In this document: in pieces, positions 1 through 10,479 of the stretch
Layout of the letters: each line of letters starts with the position of its first letter
How positions within the stretch are numbered: position 1 is the stretch's first letter
Origin: Panulirus ornatus
Lineage: Eukaryota > Arthropoda > Malacostraca > Decapoda > Palinuridae
DNA: 64,000 nucleotides
NCBI RefSeq assembly: GCF_036320965.1
Contig: NC_092249.1
Location: 1,930,114 to 1,994,113 of the forward strand
Direction of reading: 5' to 3'
Translations under genes and position numbers: made by a program
The notes under the pieces: model-generated
The model's input: only the letters and a program-made list of their open reading frames with translations
What the model was told of the DNA's origin: nothing
Databases searched by the model: none

Positions 1-58
1 AGACGAGCAAAAAGGAAGTCGAAGAGGAGAAAAAGATTAGTACAGAGTGATTCACAAT

Positions 59-60
<2 letters not shown>

Positions 61-134
<74 letters not shown>
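61..134. repeat. (TA)n microsatellite
   Basis: Pure TA dinucleotide tract of about 74 bases. The open frame through it is a poly-YI artefact. Confidence 0.97.
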
Positions 135-138
<4 letters not shown>

Positions 139-434
139 GTACAATCCAGTTAACCCAACAGGAAAATCAGAGAACATTATGCCGGCCATGATTGAGGGAG
201 GAAGCCCTGGGATCTCTCAGGTCGGAGCCACTACAAGACAATGATAATTCAACCAACCAGATAAATTATTACCGGATTATTATCTGGAGGGGAAGGAAAA
301 AGCGAGGGACGAAGGGGAAAAAAAGATTGGGGAAATTGGAACTGAAATTGGGACCATTGGCGGGTGAGCAAGGCTGTAATTGGCAGGGAGGAGATCCACT
401 GCGACTGAAATTTATGTCTGTTCGAAGTATAATT

Positions 435-437
<3 letters not shown>

Positions 438-510
<73 letters not shown>
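438..510. repeat. (GA)n microsatellite
   Basis: Pure GA tract of about 73 bases. Unique sequence follows, with a TGACGTCA (CRE-type) palindrome near 650. Confidence 0.97.
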
Positions 511-515
<5 letters not shown>

Positions 516-795
516 AGTTTATTCCCTTCGTCCACCAATCTCACAGGACGAAAATCTTTTACATTTCCCAACCAATTCTTGTTCTTCCCTCCACGTTATG
601 ACCTTTCGTTTCTTCCATCCTCGCTCACTTCGTAGAACGGAATAGCACCTGACGTCATCGATCTTGTGATCAAGTCACCCCTTACTCTCTTCTCCTCCAC
701 GGTGGAACCAGTCCATGGCTTCTCACGTCTTCCATCCACGGTAACCCATCTCTCTTAATCATTCCCTGGACCTTATCTCTACTCACTACGCGTCT

Positions 796-1268
796 TTAAC
801 TGCGATGGCCAAGCCTTGGAGGGATGTTCCAGCTTTGGGCTATAATACAAGATGAATACACTCTGCTGGAGGGGTGGGGGGGAATCCTTACCCACATACT
901 TAACGGAGAGCAGCTCTGGTGCCTGCATAAGCTCCCTTGTAAACGGACGCAATCCTTATCATTCCATCCGCTTCCTTCGCGACCCAGATAAGATGTACAG
1001 ATAAGACGTACACCACACTCCACGTGAAGAGTAATTGACATAGATACGAACACTGGTTTCTCCCGAAATGTAACGCCCTCCACGCCATAGGTTAACCTCT
1101 GACCCTTTTTCCAACTATCGATAACACCACAAAACATGTACAACCGGCCTACCCTCACATCACCGCCCGTATCCGTAATAACCCACGGTAACCTGTGGAA
1201 TTCCGGATCTGAAATATGGGTGGCGATATCCGAAGTCTTTCTTTCGCCCTCCGGCAACGGACTCGGGC
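796..1268 (-). CDS. candidate internal exon or decayed gene fragment, product unknown
   Basis: I do not recognise this product. A minus-strand frame is open from about 1353 down to a stop at 796 and contains no simple repeat over 796-1268. The sequence just upstream on the minus strand, TATATATCTCTCTCAG ending at 1269, is a good splice-acceptor match, so an exon could begin at 1268. The translation has mixed, protein-like composition with spaced Cys, Trp and His residues. The first in-frame ATG is internal at 1137, giving a 113-residue frame. A second minus frame from the same acceptor, ending within about 35 codons, is also protein-like, so the true frame is unclear. It could equally be a non-coding CpG-containing stretch. 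No donor site, partner exon or family match was established. Confidence 0.22.
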
Positions 1269-1369
1269 CTGAGAGAGATATATATATTGGCAAACTTCCC
1301 CAACTTCCGCAATACAGACACCCCCCTTCCCCCTCTCCCACACACCCCCCCAAAAAAAAGATATTTGCG

Positions 1370-2129
1370 TTATCCTAATATAAATATCGAGAGAGCGTGA
1401 GGTCATATAAATATATATATATATATATAAAAATAATAATCGTAAAATAAGTTATATAATACATAAACCAGGTTTCCATATGTAATTCTGATGTTTATGA
1501 ATATTCATATAAATTATACTGACATTCCTCATACACATTACTTTTTTATACACCCTAAATATCTATAGAATAGATATATATGTATTTTCTTCCAAAATTT
1601 ATCTATATCTTTTATGCAAATGAGATTCAATATACGATGCACATAAGCAATTCAATACTTTACTCTCATATTTGAGGTCCGTTTCATTTCTTTATCTTAT
1701 ACAAATTACGATAATTTTCAAGTTCCTAATCAAGTTGTTGAAACATTTCTTATTAATCACACAAAACTGATAATTTTTCTCCTGTCTTCTTCCTTCATCT
1801 AATCATCATAACTGCTATCACGGTGAAGATCCAACGAGGTGATTACACGGTTTCCATTACTGTTAATTACGCATATTTAAAATCAACCTTTTACCTGGCC
1901 CAGAAACCTGACTTTAATACATTACTTTTCTCATATACATATATTCAACATTTCCCATATCTTTACTTTCCTTTATAAACTGCATTCGTCATCCAGTATC
2001 AAAAACCATAATTAATCGTCTTTATGCATAACTATCCCATTAATTACCAGATAACTGTAGACAGTGCACAACCACGACAATGTTTTCTAAATTACAGCGA
2101 CGAGGCCGGAGAAGCCCTGGCCTGCTTGT
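1370..2129. other. AT-rich unique stretch, no gene seen
   Basis: Strongly AT-rich, with stops in all frames and a short (TA)n near 1411-1428. No repeat family or coding signal recognised. Confidence 0.7.
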
Positions 2130-2435
2130 AACACGCTGATGTTCTCTAAATACATGAAAACCTTCAGCATACAGAAACCAGCATATAGAAACCAATCCGC
2201 TTTAGTACAGAGGCTAGTGGTTCTCAATACAGAAACCTGTGTCCCTTCAGCAGCGAAACCAGTAGCCTTCAGTAGAGAAACCAGTAGTCCTCATTAGAAA
2301 CCAGAAGCACTCAATATAGAAACCTATGGCTCTTCACTAGAGAAACCAGCAGCCTTGTAGCCTCATTAGAAACCAGCAAACTTCAATACAGAAACCTGCT
2401 GTCTTCTACACGGGAACCAGAAACCTCCCTACCCG
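2130..2435. repeat. degenerate minisatellite, AGAAACCAG word
   Basis: The word AGAAACC(A/T)G recurs about every 20-30 bases with linkers such as TAGCCTTCAGTA. It is a decayed tandem array with units roughly 25 bases long. Confidence 0.75.
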
Positions 2436-2526
2436 TGTTCGAACCGGTGGCGTCCAGGATCATTTCCGGTCTCTAAGAACTTTGGCAACGTGAATTCCAG
2501 CGATTCCAGTCAGAGGTGGGCTGACC

Positions 2527-2527
<1 letters not shown>

Positions 2528-2587
<60 letters not shown>
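2528..2587. repeat. (GT)n microsatellite with nearby poly-G runs
   Basis: Pure GT tract of 60 bases. Poly-G runs of about 12-13 bases follow near 2690 and 2755, in sequence where TGTTGTTCT-like words recur. Confidence 0.95.
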
Positions 2588-2588
<1 letters not shown>

Positions 2589-2921
2589 CAGGTCACTCCA
2601 AACCATCTCCCCCCCCTTCCATCTTGATAACCTTATTGTTGACCTCTGACCCCTGCTCAGGTCTGTTGGTTTCTGTTCAAGGGTTTCAATGGGGGGGGGG
2701 GGTCATCTTCCGCTCATCCATGTTCTGGTGAACACTGTCTGTTGTTCTCTTCTTGGGGGGGGGGGGGTACAGTTCCTGTTGTTCTGTTAAGGGAGTTGAG
2801 CGTATTACCTCCTGTTGTTATGTTAAAGGATACACCTTGCAGTAGCTTCTGTTTTTCGGGTTACAACTGTTCCTCTCTCTGTTGAGGGATAAAACTCCTG
2901 TTGTTCTTTTACAACAGTTTA

Positions 2922-3236
2922 CTACAGATGAACACCAGCGGAACACAACTTATTACAATTAAATACAAACAGTAATTCCATGAAGAACAGCTCAGTAAAG
3001 TCTGCCAACATAGCAACATCATAACTAAACCTGTTCAACTCATTTACTAGATAAAGCGACCATTTACCAATGGCCCGGAGACAAGCCAAATTGGTAGTTA
3101 GCAATACCCGGAACTGGCCCACTCCGCTTCCTCCACACAAGCCCAGCCTGTCAGACACATTATGACGGAAATCCTGTTGCTTCACAGCCACAAAGACGTA
3201 CTTACTTACTGTCAAAGGATCTGTCTTTGTTACCAT
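2922..3236 (-). CDS. small ATG-started open frame of unknown nature
   Basis: A 104-codon minus-strand frame with a true ATG. The start context has G at -3 and G at +4, favourable for eukaryotic initiation. It contains no simple repeat. The C-terminal half is hydrophobic (LF-rich around residues 70-95) and cysteines are scattered. I recognise no family. No promoter or poly(A) signal is placed convincingly. A frame of this length can occur by chance in non-coding DNA, so this is only a candidate. Confidence 0.2.
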   Translation of the reverse strand: MVTKTDPLTVSKYVFVAVKQQDFRHNVSDRLGLCGGSGVGQFRVLLTTNLACLRAIGKWSLYLVNELNRFSYDVAMLADFTELFFMELLFVFNCNKLCSAGVHL

Positions 3237-3423
3237 AACTCGATCAATAAAAATCTCATAAATGAAAACAAAAATATCTCGTAACTGAACATCTCATTTA
3301 TGATAATGCAGCCCCAAAATTATCCTCGAAAACATTTCATACATCCAAGTTTCACTAAAATTCGATGTAAGATCAGTGTTTTTAATTTAATTTTTAATTA
3401 AAATACACGAAATAGAGAGCCAA

Positions 3424-3518
3424 GTGACACTTGACCCCTTGAGCACGATCATGTGACCTTCAACTTGACCTTAAGGGTAAGGTCAGAGGTCAAGGGTTGT
3501 GTTCTGACCTTGTTCAGG
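3424..3518. repeat. core-like fragment of the 21-base/GGTCA dispersed element
   Basis: Contains CCCTTGAGCACGA, TTGACCTTAAGGG and AAGGTCAGAGGTCAAGGG, the same words found at the 20.7, 38.4 and 46.6 kb copies. It is strongly degenerate, without array arms. Confidence 0.6.
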
Positions 3519-3539
3519 AAGTTAACAACCTCTTGAACA

Positions 3540-4310
3540 CCACAGATGCTAATACACAAACATATATATTTTTTGAACATAACAAAAACTATTCTTGTTA
3601 TAACAAAAATAATTCAAGCTATAATACAGGAGGAGTAGAAGCTACACTCCCATATCTCTTTAAAAAAAAAAAAATGAACACAATTTATACTCAAACAGTT
3701 TCTTTGAACAAAGACGAAAATAACTCAGGTGGAGCAGGAGTCGGACCCCTCATATGTCATCCTTGAACACGTTTCTGTCGTCCTTGTCTGGACGTCGACC
3801 TCGAACAAGATCGACGTACCTGACCTACTCCATCAAGCTCGCCCTCCACACCTCCATGCCCTCAAGCTTTCTCGAAAATTTCGCGTAAGCTTTACGAAAA
3901 AAAAATAATTAAATTACCAAGCTGGCGAAAGTTTTAGGAGCGGAGTGGTCTGAAAAGCCAGGTAATTGGATAACTATGCTGAAGGTTGTTGACACGCTCA
4001 CATGCAAATTGGAAATAAAAAAAAAAATCTCAATTATAAATAATCATGCGATTAGGGAAGGCCAAAGATAAATATTATTCATACGTATTCATAATCATGA
4101 CTGATTACAATCATTAATGCACACAGTCATTATATACTGAAATATCCTTTCATGATATGGTCTTATTTTGGGAACACATTCAGTGAATATCCTGAATGAC
4201 GTTTTCTATATGCTGACAGACGTTTTCTGAAAAAGAGTAAGAAGAGAAAAATGGACGAAAAAAATAAAAATTGCGAAAGACACGTTAAGGACATGAAAAA
4301 ATAAAATAAA
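3540..4310. other. AT-rich gap, no gene seen
   Basis: Weak repetition of ATAACAAAAA-type words near 3570-3625 and a few poly-A runs. Nothing else recognisable. Confidence 0.6.
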
Positions 4311-4314
4311 ATGT

Positions 4315-4395
4315 GGAGGCGGGGTTCGAACCCATTCACTCCCGTCATCAAGTTTATGACCCCGACACCTGAACACAAGCCAACACTTCAAATCT
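4315..4395 (-). repeat. tRNA-like sequence (probable SINE head)
   Basis: On the minus strand a perfect B-box type motif, GGGTTCGAACCCC, lies at 4321-4333, downstream of a plausible tRNA-sized body. The A-box side is weak and no complete cloverleaf is evident, so a tRNA-derived SINE fragment is more likely than a working tRNA gene. Confidence 0.5.
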
Positions 4396-4462
4396 GCTGT
4401 ACACACCTTAAAAAGTTACTCCAGGTTTGAGGGATGACTTCTCCATGGGTAAGGACAGGAAG

Positions 4463-4464
<2 letters not shown>

Positions 4465-4536
<72 letters not shown>
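4465..4536. repeat. (TC)n microsatellite
   Basis: Pure TC tract of about 72 bases, starting directly after AGGAAGAT. Confidence 0.97.
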
Positions 4537-4538
<2 letters not shown>

Positions 4539-4559
4539 GTGTAACTTGAAGGATTTAAA

Positions 4560-4850
4560 CCCCAAATCCCACGTATATATCAACCTCCATTTCCCCCCCT
4601 CCCGTAAAACCCTATCAACTCCCTCACCCATGTACACCTCACCCACGTACTCTTCGCCATTCCTAGCTCCATATAATCACCCACGTACATTTCAACCAAG
4701 ACTTATTAAAAACAACTTCCATCCACGTACCTCCCACTTGAAACACCCACTTATATTTCCACTAACTTCCATTCATGTATACCTTCCCACTTACAACACC
4801 CGTGCACAATTCCCCCCACTTTCACCCATGTACCTCCCACTTGCACTACG
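4560..4850. repeat. degenerate repeat with CCCACGTAC words
   Basis: CC(A/C)(C/T)GTAC and CTTCCA words recur about every 40-50 bases in C-rich sequence. Probably an old minisatellite running into the next array. Confidence 0.5.
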
Positions 4851-4855
4851 CCAAC

Positions 4856-5030
4856 AAGAAAACATGCAATACTCCAACAGAAACCGTGCAATACTCCAAC
4901 AGAAACCGTGCAATACTCCAACAAAAACCGTGCAATACTCCAACAAAAACCTAACTATGCTCCAACGTAAATACCCGGCTATATTCCAATAAAAACCGAG
5001 CCTTTTTCCAACAGAAAAACCGAGCAGCAA
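4856..5030. repeat. 22-base tandem repeat
   Basis: Unit CAATACTCCAACAGAAACCG plus TG. About four good copies are followed by diverged ones carrying CCAACAAAAACC. Confidence 0.9.
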
Positions 5031-5094
5031 TATTTGAACGTGACATTAACCTAACCAATCAGCGTGCAGGAAGCCATTTCCAGCCCAGCTGACT

Positions 5095-5475
5095 GCAAAC
5101 ACGACTTCCATTTTTTGTGTTTCCATATTTTCTGCAAGTGACGTGTTTCCATTTTCTTTGAATGGCACCATTATGTGTTTTCGATAAAAGGCAATAGAGA
5201 AGTTTCTATATTTCATCTTTTCATGATGTTTATATATTGTTGTGAATAATAACGGTCTACATTTACAACAGATGACACCATTACGTTTTCTACTAATGGC
5301 ACATATACGTTTTTCTGTGAGTGACACCAGTACGCGTTTTGGATCCGACAACAGTACGTTTTCTACCGATGACACCACAGGTTTTCTAACAAATGACACC
5401 AGTATGTTTTCTAGCTGCTACAAACATGTTTTCTAAAAGCGAAACCAGGGTGTTTTCTAACAAAGACACCAGTGT
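5095..5475. repeat. degenerate ~25-base minisatellite
   Basis: Units of the form GACACCAGTACG then TTTTCTAACAAAT, about 14 diverged copies. A minus-strand frame of 117 codons across it is a by-product. Confidence 0.8.
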
Positions 5476-5514
5476 GTATATCACTCTTTAACTGGAGTCT
5501 GGTCGTGAGAATTC

Positions 5515-5927
5515 AGAGAGCTACGACCCTTGAGCACGACCCTTCAAGATACGACCCTTGAGTACGACCTTTCATCAAGATACGACCCTTGAGTACGACC
5601 CTTCAGTAAAATACGACCCTTGAGTACGACCCTTGAATACGACCATTCATCAAGATACGCACAACATCAAGATGGGCACAACAATGCGTGACGACACAAC
5701 GACCAAGGGTCGTTTCGTCGCGCTGAAGGATCGTGCCGTCGTGCTCAAGGCTCGTACTGGCGTGCTCAAGGGTCGTATCGTTGTGCTCAAGGGTCGCCGT
5801 CGTGCTCAAGGGTCGTACTGGCGTGCACAAGGGTCGACCCGTCGTGCTCAAGGGTAGTGCCGTCGTGTTCAAGGGTCGTAATGGTGTGCTCAAGGGTCGT
5901 GCCGTCGTGCTCAAAGGTCGTGTGATA
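5515..5927. repeat. 21-base repeat element with inverted arms (copy)
   Basis: The left arm, 5520-5650, reads TACGACCCTTGAGTACGACC. The right arm, 5695-5927, reads in the opposite sense as GTGCTCAAGGGTCGT. The middle, around 5650-5695, is short and lacks the GGTCA core seen in other copies. Open frames of 67-114 codons on both strands come from the 21-base (7-codon) periodicity. Confidence 0.85.
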
Positions 5928-6164
5928 ATAAAGTAACCTAAACACACTGTTAGCCAGAGGGAACGTCTTTTACCCTTAAAGGTTTGTATACAAACTTAAT
6001 TATGCAAATACGTGTCAGGGTTCGACCCCCTTACCTAACGAAGCGAAGTGGCTTCTTAAACATATGAAAATTACAAAGACACACACACACACACACACAT
6101 CATATATATGTATATACGAATACAGCGCAGAAAGGCGCACACTTTCACAGAACACATATTTTCC

Positions 6165-6232
6165 TTCAACAGCCTGGATTCGAACCAGGACCACTTGCGC
6201 AGTATTCAGGAACGCTAACTGCGATCATAGCC
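6165..6232 (-). repeat. tRNA-like SINE head, minus strand
   Basis: A B-box match GGTTCGAATCC lies on the minus strand at 6176-6186, with an A-box-like stretch (GCAGTTAGCGTTCC) upstream. It sits head to head with a second tRNA-like sequence. No CCA end or clean acceptor stem seen, so probably SINE-derived. Confidence 0.55.
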
Positions 6233-6295
6233 CAGAGGTTAGCATTCCAGACTACCACACAAAAGGTCCTGGGTTCGACTCCTGGCTGCTGGAGT
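6226..6295 (+). repeat. tRNA-like SINE head, plus strand
   Basis: A B-box match GGTTCGACTCC lies at 6272-6282, with an A-box-like stretch (AGCCCAGAGGTTAGCATTCC) at about 6229-6248. The following GCTGGAGTGTATC leads into a SINE-like 3' part at 6310, suggesting a composite retroelement. Confidence 0.55.
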
Positions 6296-6309
6296 GTATC
6301 ACATAATAC

Positions 6310-6461
6310 ACTCCAGCTGGAAATCCTCTTCTCCAGTTTTTTTTCTAAGTTTCCAAAAGAAGGAACAGAGAAGGGAGCCAAGTGAGGATATTCTCTCTTA
6401 GGCTCAGTCCTCTATTCTTGGCGCAACCTCGCTAACGCGGGAAATGGCGAATATGTATGGG

Positions 6462-6477
<16 letters not shown>
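6310..6477 (+). repeat. SINE-like element, 5'-truncated copy
   Basis: Contains GCTGGAAATCCTCTTCTCC, then CCAAAAGAAGGAACAGAGAAG, GGATATTCTCTC and GCTAACGCGGGAAATGGCGA, ending in a poly-A run. It lacks the GTCGTAGAAGGCGAC half. The upstream sequence is the plus-strand tRNA-like unit. Confidence 0.9.

Positions 6478-6540
<63 letters not shown>
6478..6540. repeat. (TA)n tail of the preceding element
   Basis: Pure TA tract of 63 bases, starting directly at the element's poly-A run. Confidence 0.96.
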
Positions 6541-6542
<2 letters not shown>

Positions 6543-6825
6543 CAAACTCATCCACAGTAAAATAAATCATTACCAAAGGCAGAAAAATTCTATTGTATAA
6601 TATCAGGTACAGAGGGCAAAATATTTCATTAAAAAAAATCATGCATTTTTTTCTAGTAATTTTTGGGGATTGTCTGGCTTTTCCCAAATTAAATCTGATA
6701 AAATCTTTTCCAACAAAAAACTTGAACATGAGCGGTGAAATGATATACGCCAGGATATTGATCGCCAATAACAGACCCCCCCTTTGTCCTGCGCTTCCTA
6801 GGCTGGCTTTGATATGCGTGGCCCT

Positions 6826-6828
<3 letters not shown>

Positions 6829-6895
<67 letters not shown>

Positions 6896-6897
6896 GG
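6829..6897. repeat. (GT)n tract ending in an 18-19 base poly-G
   Basis: A compound repeat: GT tract of about 49 bases followed by a G run. GGGAGGCTTTGATA-type words recur downstream to about 7010. Confidence 0.95.
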
Positions 6898-7029
6898 CTT
6901 TGTTGTAAGCGGCCCTGGGAGGCTTTGATATGCGTGGACCTGGGAGAGCTTTGTTAAAAGATCTCCCGGGAGGCTTTGATAAGAGTGGCTCTGGAAGGTT
7001 TTGTTAAGACCTGTCTTAGCATAGTCGTT

Positions 7030-7205
7030 ATAACCACAGTATGTCCAGTATGACTACAGCATAGTTGTTATAACCACATCATATCCACCGTAACCACAGT
7101 GCAGTCATCATAACCACAGCATATCCACCGTAACCACAGTGCAGTCATCATAACCACAGCATATCCACTATAACCACAGCGCCGTCATCATAACCACAGC
7201 AGACC
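7030..7205. repeat. 40-base tandem repeat
   Basis: Unit ATAACCACAGCATATCCACC then GTAACCACAGTGCAGTCATC, about four copies, built from two related 20-base halves. Confidence 0.92.
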
Positions 7206-7339
7206 CTGACACTCTCTTTCCCACAACCACAACGGCAGGTTTCGCGCCCCGTCACATCCCAGGCTTTCTTATGCAAATCCTTGAAAAGCCGCTATTATAA
7301 GACCTGGCAAATATCCCACTACACAGTAGTGGCCTGGGG

Positions 7340-7340
<1 letters not shown>

Positions 7341-7396
<56 letters not shown>
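7341..7396. repeat. (TC)n microsatellite
   Basis: Pure CT tract of 56 bases. Confidence 0.97.
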
Positions 7397-7397
<1 letters not shown>

Positions 7398-7594
7398 ATG
7401 GCGTAGATCCGTCGCAGGATAACTGTAGGTGGTCGTTTTGTGCCCCCACACAACAGCTCACCAGCGTATGCCACAGTCTTCGGCCTTTGCGCTTCCAGAG
7501 GAATCTTTTGGTCTTGTGGTTCTGTGGTTCTTGCGGTACATTTGTCTTACCATGGACAATAAGCGGCACCTGGAGATCTACGCTCAAACATGGT

Positions 7595-7870
7595 GCGTTC
7601 CCGATGGTTTCCTAGGCTACAATGGTGCGTTCCAGAGGTTTCCAGGACATAGCGGTACGTTCCAGGAAGGTTCTCGACTAAAACGGTACGTTCCAGAGGT
7701 TTCCAGGTTACATATAGTGCATTCCAAGCAAGTCCCGAAGGCTATGACGGCGCGTTCCAGGCAGGTTTACCAGCTACAACGGCATGTTCCAGGGGGTTTT
7801 AGATCACACAGGGAGCGTTCCAGGGATGCCACTGGCTGGAGTGAAGGCACGTTCCACTGTTCCAGAGGAA
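7595..7870. repeat. degenerate ~32-base minisatellite
   Basis: GCGTTCCAG(A/G)GGTTTCCAGG words occur at about 7599, 7629, 7658, 7690, 7718, 7751, 7786, 7818 and 7852. This explains the 150-codon plus frame here. Confidence 0.85.
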
Positions 7871-7949
7871 GTCAGGGATGACATTCTCTTCCGTTTCTAT
7901 GGGGAGGTGTCACTCATGCTTAGCGCTGACCTACTTTCGCGACTCAGAC

Positions 7950-7968
7950 CCCCCCCCCCCCCCCCCTT
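7950..7968. repeat. poly-C run
   Basis: A C homopolymer of about 17 bases in otherwise unique sequence (7870-8280) with no recognised gene. Confidence 0.9.
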
Positions 7969-8278
7969 CACTTTTCTGTCTCTCCCACTGGAAGCTGGGA
8001 GCAACCATCCCACCTCTGGGGCCACCATCCCATCCCAAATCCATACTCAACCTCTGCGTAACACCCCCGTGCGTGCTACGCATCTGATCACCCCATCCAC
8101 ACCATCTAGTGTCCTGATACCTTTGTGCGAGGTTTTAGGTAGCCTGTCCTCTCCAGGCCCCTGTCCCATCTTATGCTGGAAACTACACGTACATGGGTGT
8201 TCGTGTACGTGTAAATGTGTTTGTGAAAGCTCAAATACATGCGTCTGTGTAAACTGTGTACGTCTGTTTCTGTAAAAT

Positions 8279-8352
8279 GGTGTGTGTGTGTGTGTGTGCA
8301 ATTACCTAATTGTACTGGAGGGAGAGGGTGTTTCACACTCGTGGGGCCTCAT

Positions 8353-8398
<46 letters not shown>
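8279..8398. repeat. two (GT)n tracts
   Basis: GT tracts at 8279-8299 and 8355-8398, separated by 55 bases of unique sequence. Confidence 0.95.
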
Positions 8399-8400
<2 letters not shown>

Positions 8401-8439
8401 CGCCTCCATTCATCACGCAAGCTACGGAGACACTAAACA

Positions 8440-8718
8440 AATTAAACTAAAAGGTGTTCCATTACCTCCAAATGGTGTTGTTAATTTGATACAATCAGCG
8501 CCGCGACGACAGTCTAATTGGTCTAATCCAAGCCAATCAGAGGAGACTCATACCTGACGTCATAATCCGGCGGCCGATCCGGACCGTTCGCGTAAACAAA
8601 TCAAATACATAAACGAATTCACTACACATCGTAAGTCCTTCCTGGGAACAAAATGAATTACGTAGGGAAGGCAATCAAGTAATACCATCATAACACGGCC
8701 ATATATCAAGTAGATTTG
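8440..8718. other. unique stretch with CRE and CCAAT words
   Basis: Contains AGCCAATCAG near 8532 and CCTGACGTCATA near 8551, followed by a CpG-containing stretch. These are promoter-type words, but no transcript or open frame can be tied to them. Confidence 0.25.
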
Positions 8719-8940
8719 GAGTTCCTGGAGTCGTAGAAGGCGACTAAAAGGCGAGGGAGCGGGTGGCTGAAATTCTCCCCTCTCGTTTTTTTTTTTTTTT
8801 TTTTTTTTTTATTTTTCCAAAAGAAGGAACAGAGAAGGGGGCCAGGTGAGGATATTCCCTCAGAGGCCCAGTCCTCTGTTCATAACGCTACCTCGCTAAC
8901 GTGGGAAATGGCGGAGAGTATGGAATGGAAATATATTTCA
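8719..8940 (+). repeat. SINE-like element copy
   Basis: Contains GTCGTAGAAGGCGAC, GGAGCGGG, a 25-base poly-T, AGAAGGAACAGAGAAGGGGG, the GAGGATATTCC region and GCTAACGTGGGAAATGGCGG. The usual 5' 40 bases (GGGGATAGGGGAGAAAG) are absent. The element ends without a long TA tail. Confidence 0.92.
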
Positions 8941-9470
8941 CTTGGTAATTAAAAGGAAGGTGTGGGGCACGGTGAACGGTGTTGATGGCTGGCCAAGCGG
9001 GAATGTGGCGGTATGTGGCCAAAGCTTACACCATGGCCCGGCCAAGAAGAGCCCTGTGGTGTTTGTGGTGGTGGTGGAGGTAGGTGGCTGGCTGGCTGGC
9101 CGGGGTCAAGCCAAAACACAGGTCAACGTCACAAGGTCATCCTCCAGGAGGACGAAATCGCTCAAGTGGGGTCAACTTCGAAACACAATTATCCAGTACG
9201 AGACTTAATCATGAAGATCTCATGAACTGGACAGGTTTTCCAGACTAACACGTTCACACGATCACGAATGAAATACAAAATCGCAAGTCCATCAACCAGA
9301 CAGACACAGACGGGAAATATGAAACTCACGAATCATCAATCGTCTACATTACACGAACGAATTTACTCCACAAATTTCACGAACAGATCCACCAGCCCGT
9401 CCCACAAATACTGGATCAACGTCGGACATGCCTGGGAGAAAGACATTTTGCTGGCTACCCAACCTGGAGC
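8941..9470. other. unique stretch, no gene seen
   Basis: Short GTGGTGGTGG and GGCTGGCTGG runs near 9060-9100. Otherwise non-repetitive, with only short open frames of no recognisable character. Confidence 0.5.
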
Positions 9471-9473
9471 AGG

Positions 9474-9797
9474 TCTTGCCCTTGAAACATCCTGGCCCTT
9501 GAGCACGTCTTGCCCTTGAAACAACCCTACCCTTGAGCACGTCTTGCCCTTGAAGCAACCCTGCCCTTGAGCACGTCTTGCCCTTGAAACAACCCTACCC
9601 TTGAGCGCGTCTTGCCCTTAAGCACGTCTTGCCCTTGAAACAACCCTGCCCTTGAGCACGTCTTGCCCTTGAAACAACCCTACCCTTGAGCGCGTCTTGC
9701 CCTTGAAACAACCCTACCCTTGAGTACGTCTTGCCCTTGAAACAACCCTACCCTTGAGCACGTCTTGCCCTTGAAACAACCTTGCCCTTTGGGCAGG
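9474..9797. repeat. 34-base tandem repeat
   Basis: Unit CTTGCCCTTGAAACAACC then CTACCCTTGAGCACGT, about 9 copies with C/T/G variants. It shares CCCTTGAGCACG with the 21-base family, so it may be an offshoot. As 34 is not a multiple of 3, all three frames interleave. Confidence 0.93.
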
Positions 9798-10107
9798 GAA
9801 AACCTTCCTCCCGCGCCAGACTTCCAAGCTGCCTCATCAACCGCTCGCGTTGACTGCTCCACTTCATAAGCCCTTCCCACTGGAGAAGTAAACAGCATGA
9901 CCATCTGGTCCTCAGATAAGCCACCTCAAATGCTTTTCCCCTCTCTCCCACCTCTTCCTTTGGGAGGTTGGGAAAGATGCTGTTTTAATCAGCTACATTA
10001 CTCGCTGAATAAATTTTTGTATCTGCTGAGATAAGCTGGCTTCAATCAGATGAATAATTATACCAAATAAATGGTATGCAAATGAGGCAGACTAAAGGCA
10101 ATGCCTC

Positions 10108-10109
<2 letters not shown>
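9798..10109. other. unique stretch, no gene seen
   Basis: No repeat or coding signal recognised. It ends at a (TA)n tract. Confidence 0.5.

Positions 10110-10171
<62 letters not shown>
10110..10171. repeat. (TA)n, left flank of SINE-like copy
   Basis: TA tract of 62 bases directly abutting the element's 5' end. Confidence 0.96.
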
Positions 10172-10177
<6 letters not shown>

Positions 10178-10401
10178 CTGGGGATAGGGGAGAAACAATA
10201 CTTCCCACGTATTCCCTACGTGTCGTAGAAGGCGACTAAAAAGGGGAGTAAGCGAGCGGGGGGGCTGGAAATCCTCTCCTCTCGTTTTTAATCTTCCAAA
10301 TGAAGGAACAGAGAAGGGGGCCAAGTGAGGATATTCCCTCAAAAGCTCAGTCCTCTGTTCTTAACGCTACCTCACTAACGTGGTAAATGGCGTATAGTAT
10401 G

Positions 10402-10403
<2 letters not shown>
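10172..10403 (+). repeat. SINE-like element, near full length
   Basis: Begins CATCACTGGGGATAGGGG and includes ACTTCCCACGTATTCCCTAC, GTCGTAGAAGGCGAC, GCTGGAAATCCTCTCC and GTGGTAAATGGCGTATAG. It is flanked on both sides by long (TA)n. No RNA polymerase III B box is evident inside the element. Confidence 0.94.

Positions 10404-10477
<74 letters not shown>
10404..10477. repeat. (TA)n, right flank of SINE-like copy
   Basis: TA tract of about 74 bases immediately after GTATGAAA. Confidence 0.96.

Positions 10478-10479
<2 letters not shown>

Noticed and set aside
6016..6050. Second B-box-like word (GGGTTCGACCCCC)
   Set aside because: No accompanying A box could be placed upstream; too weak to list.
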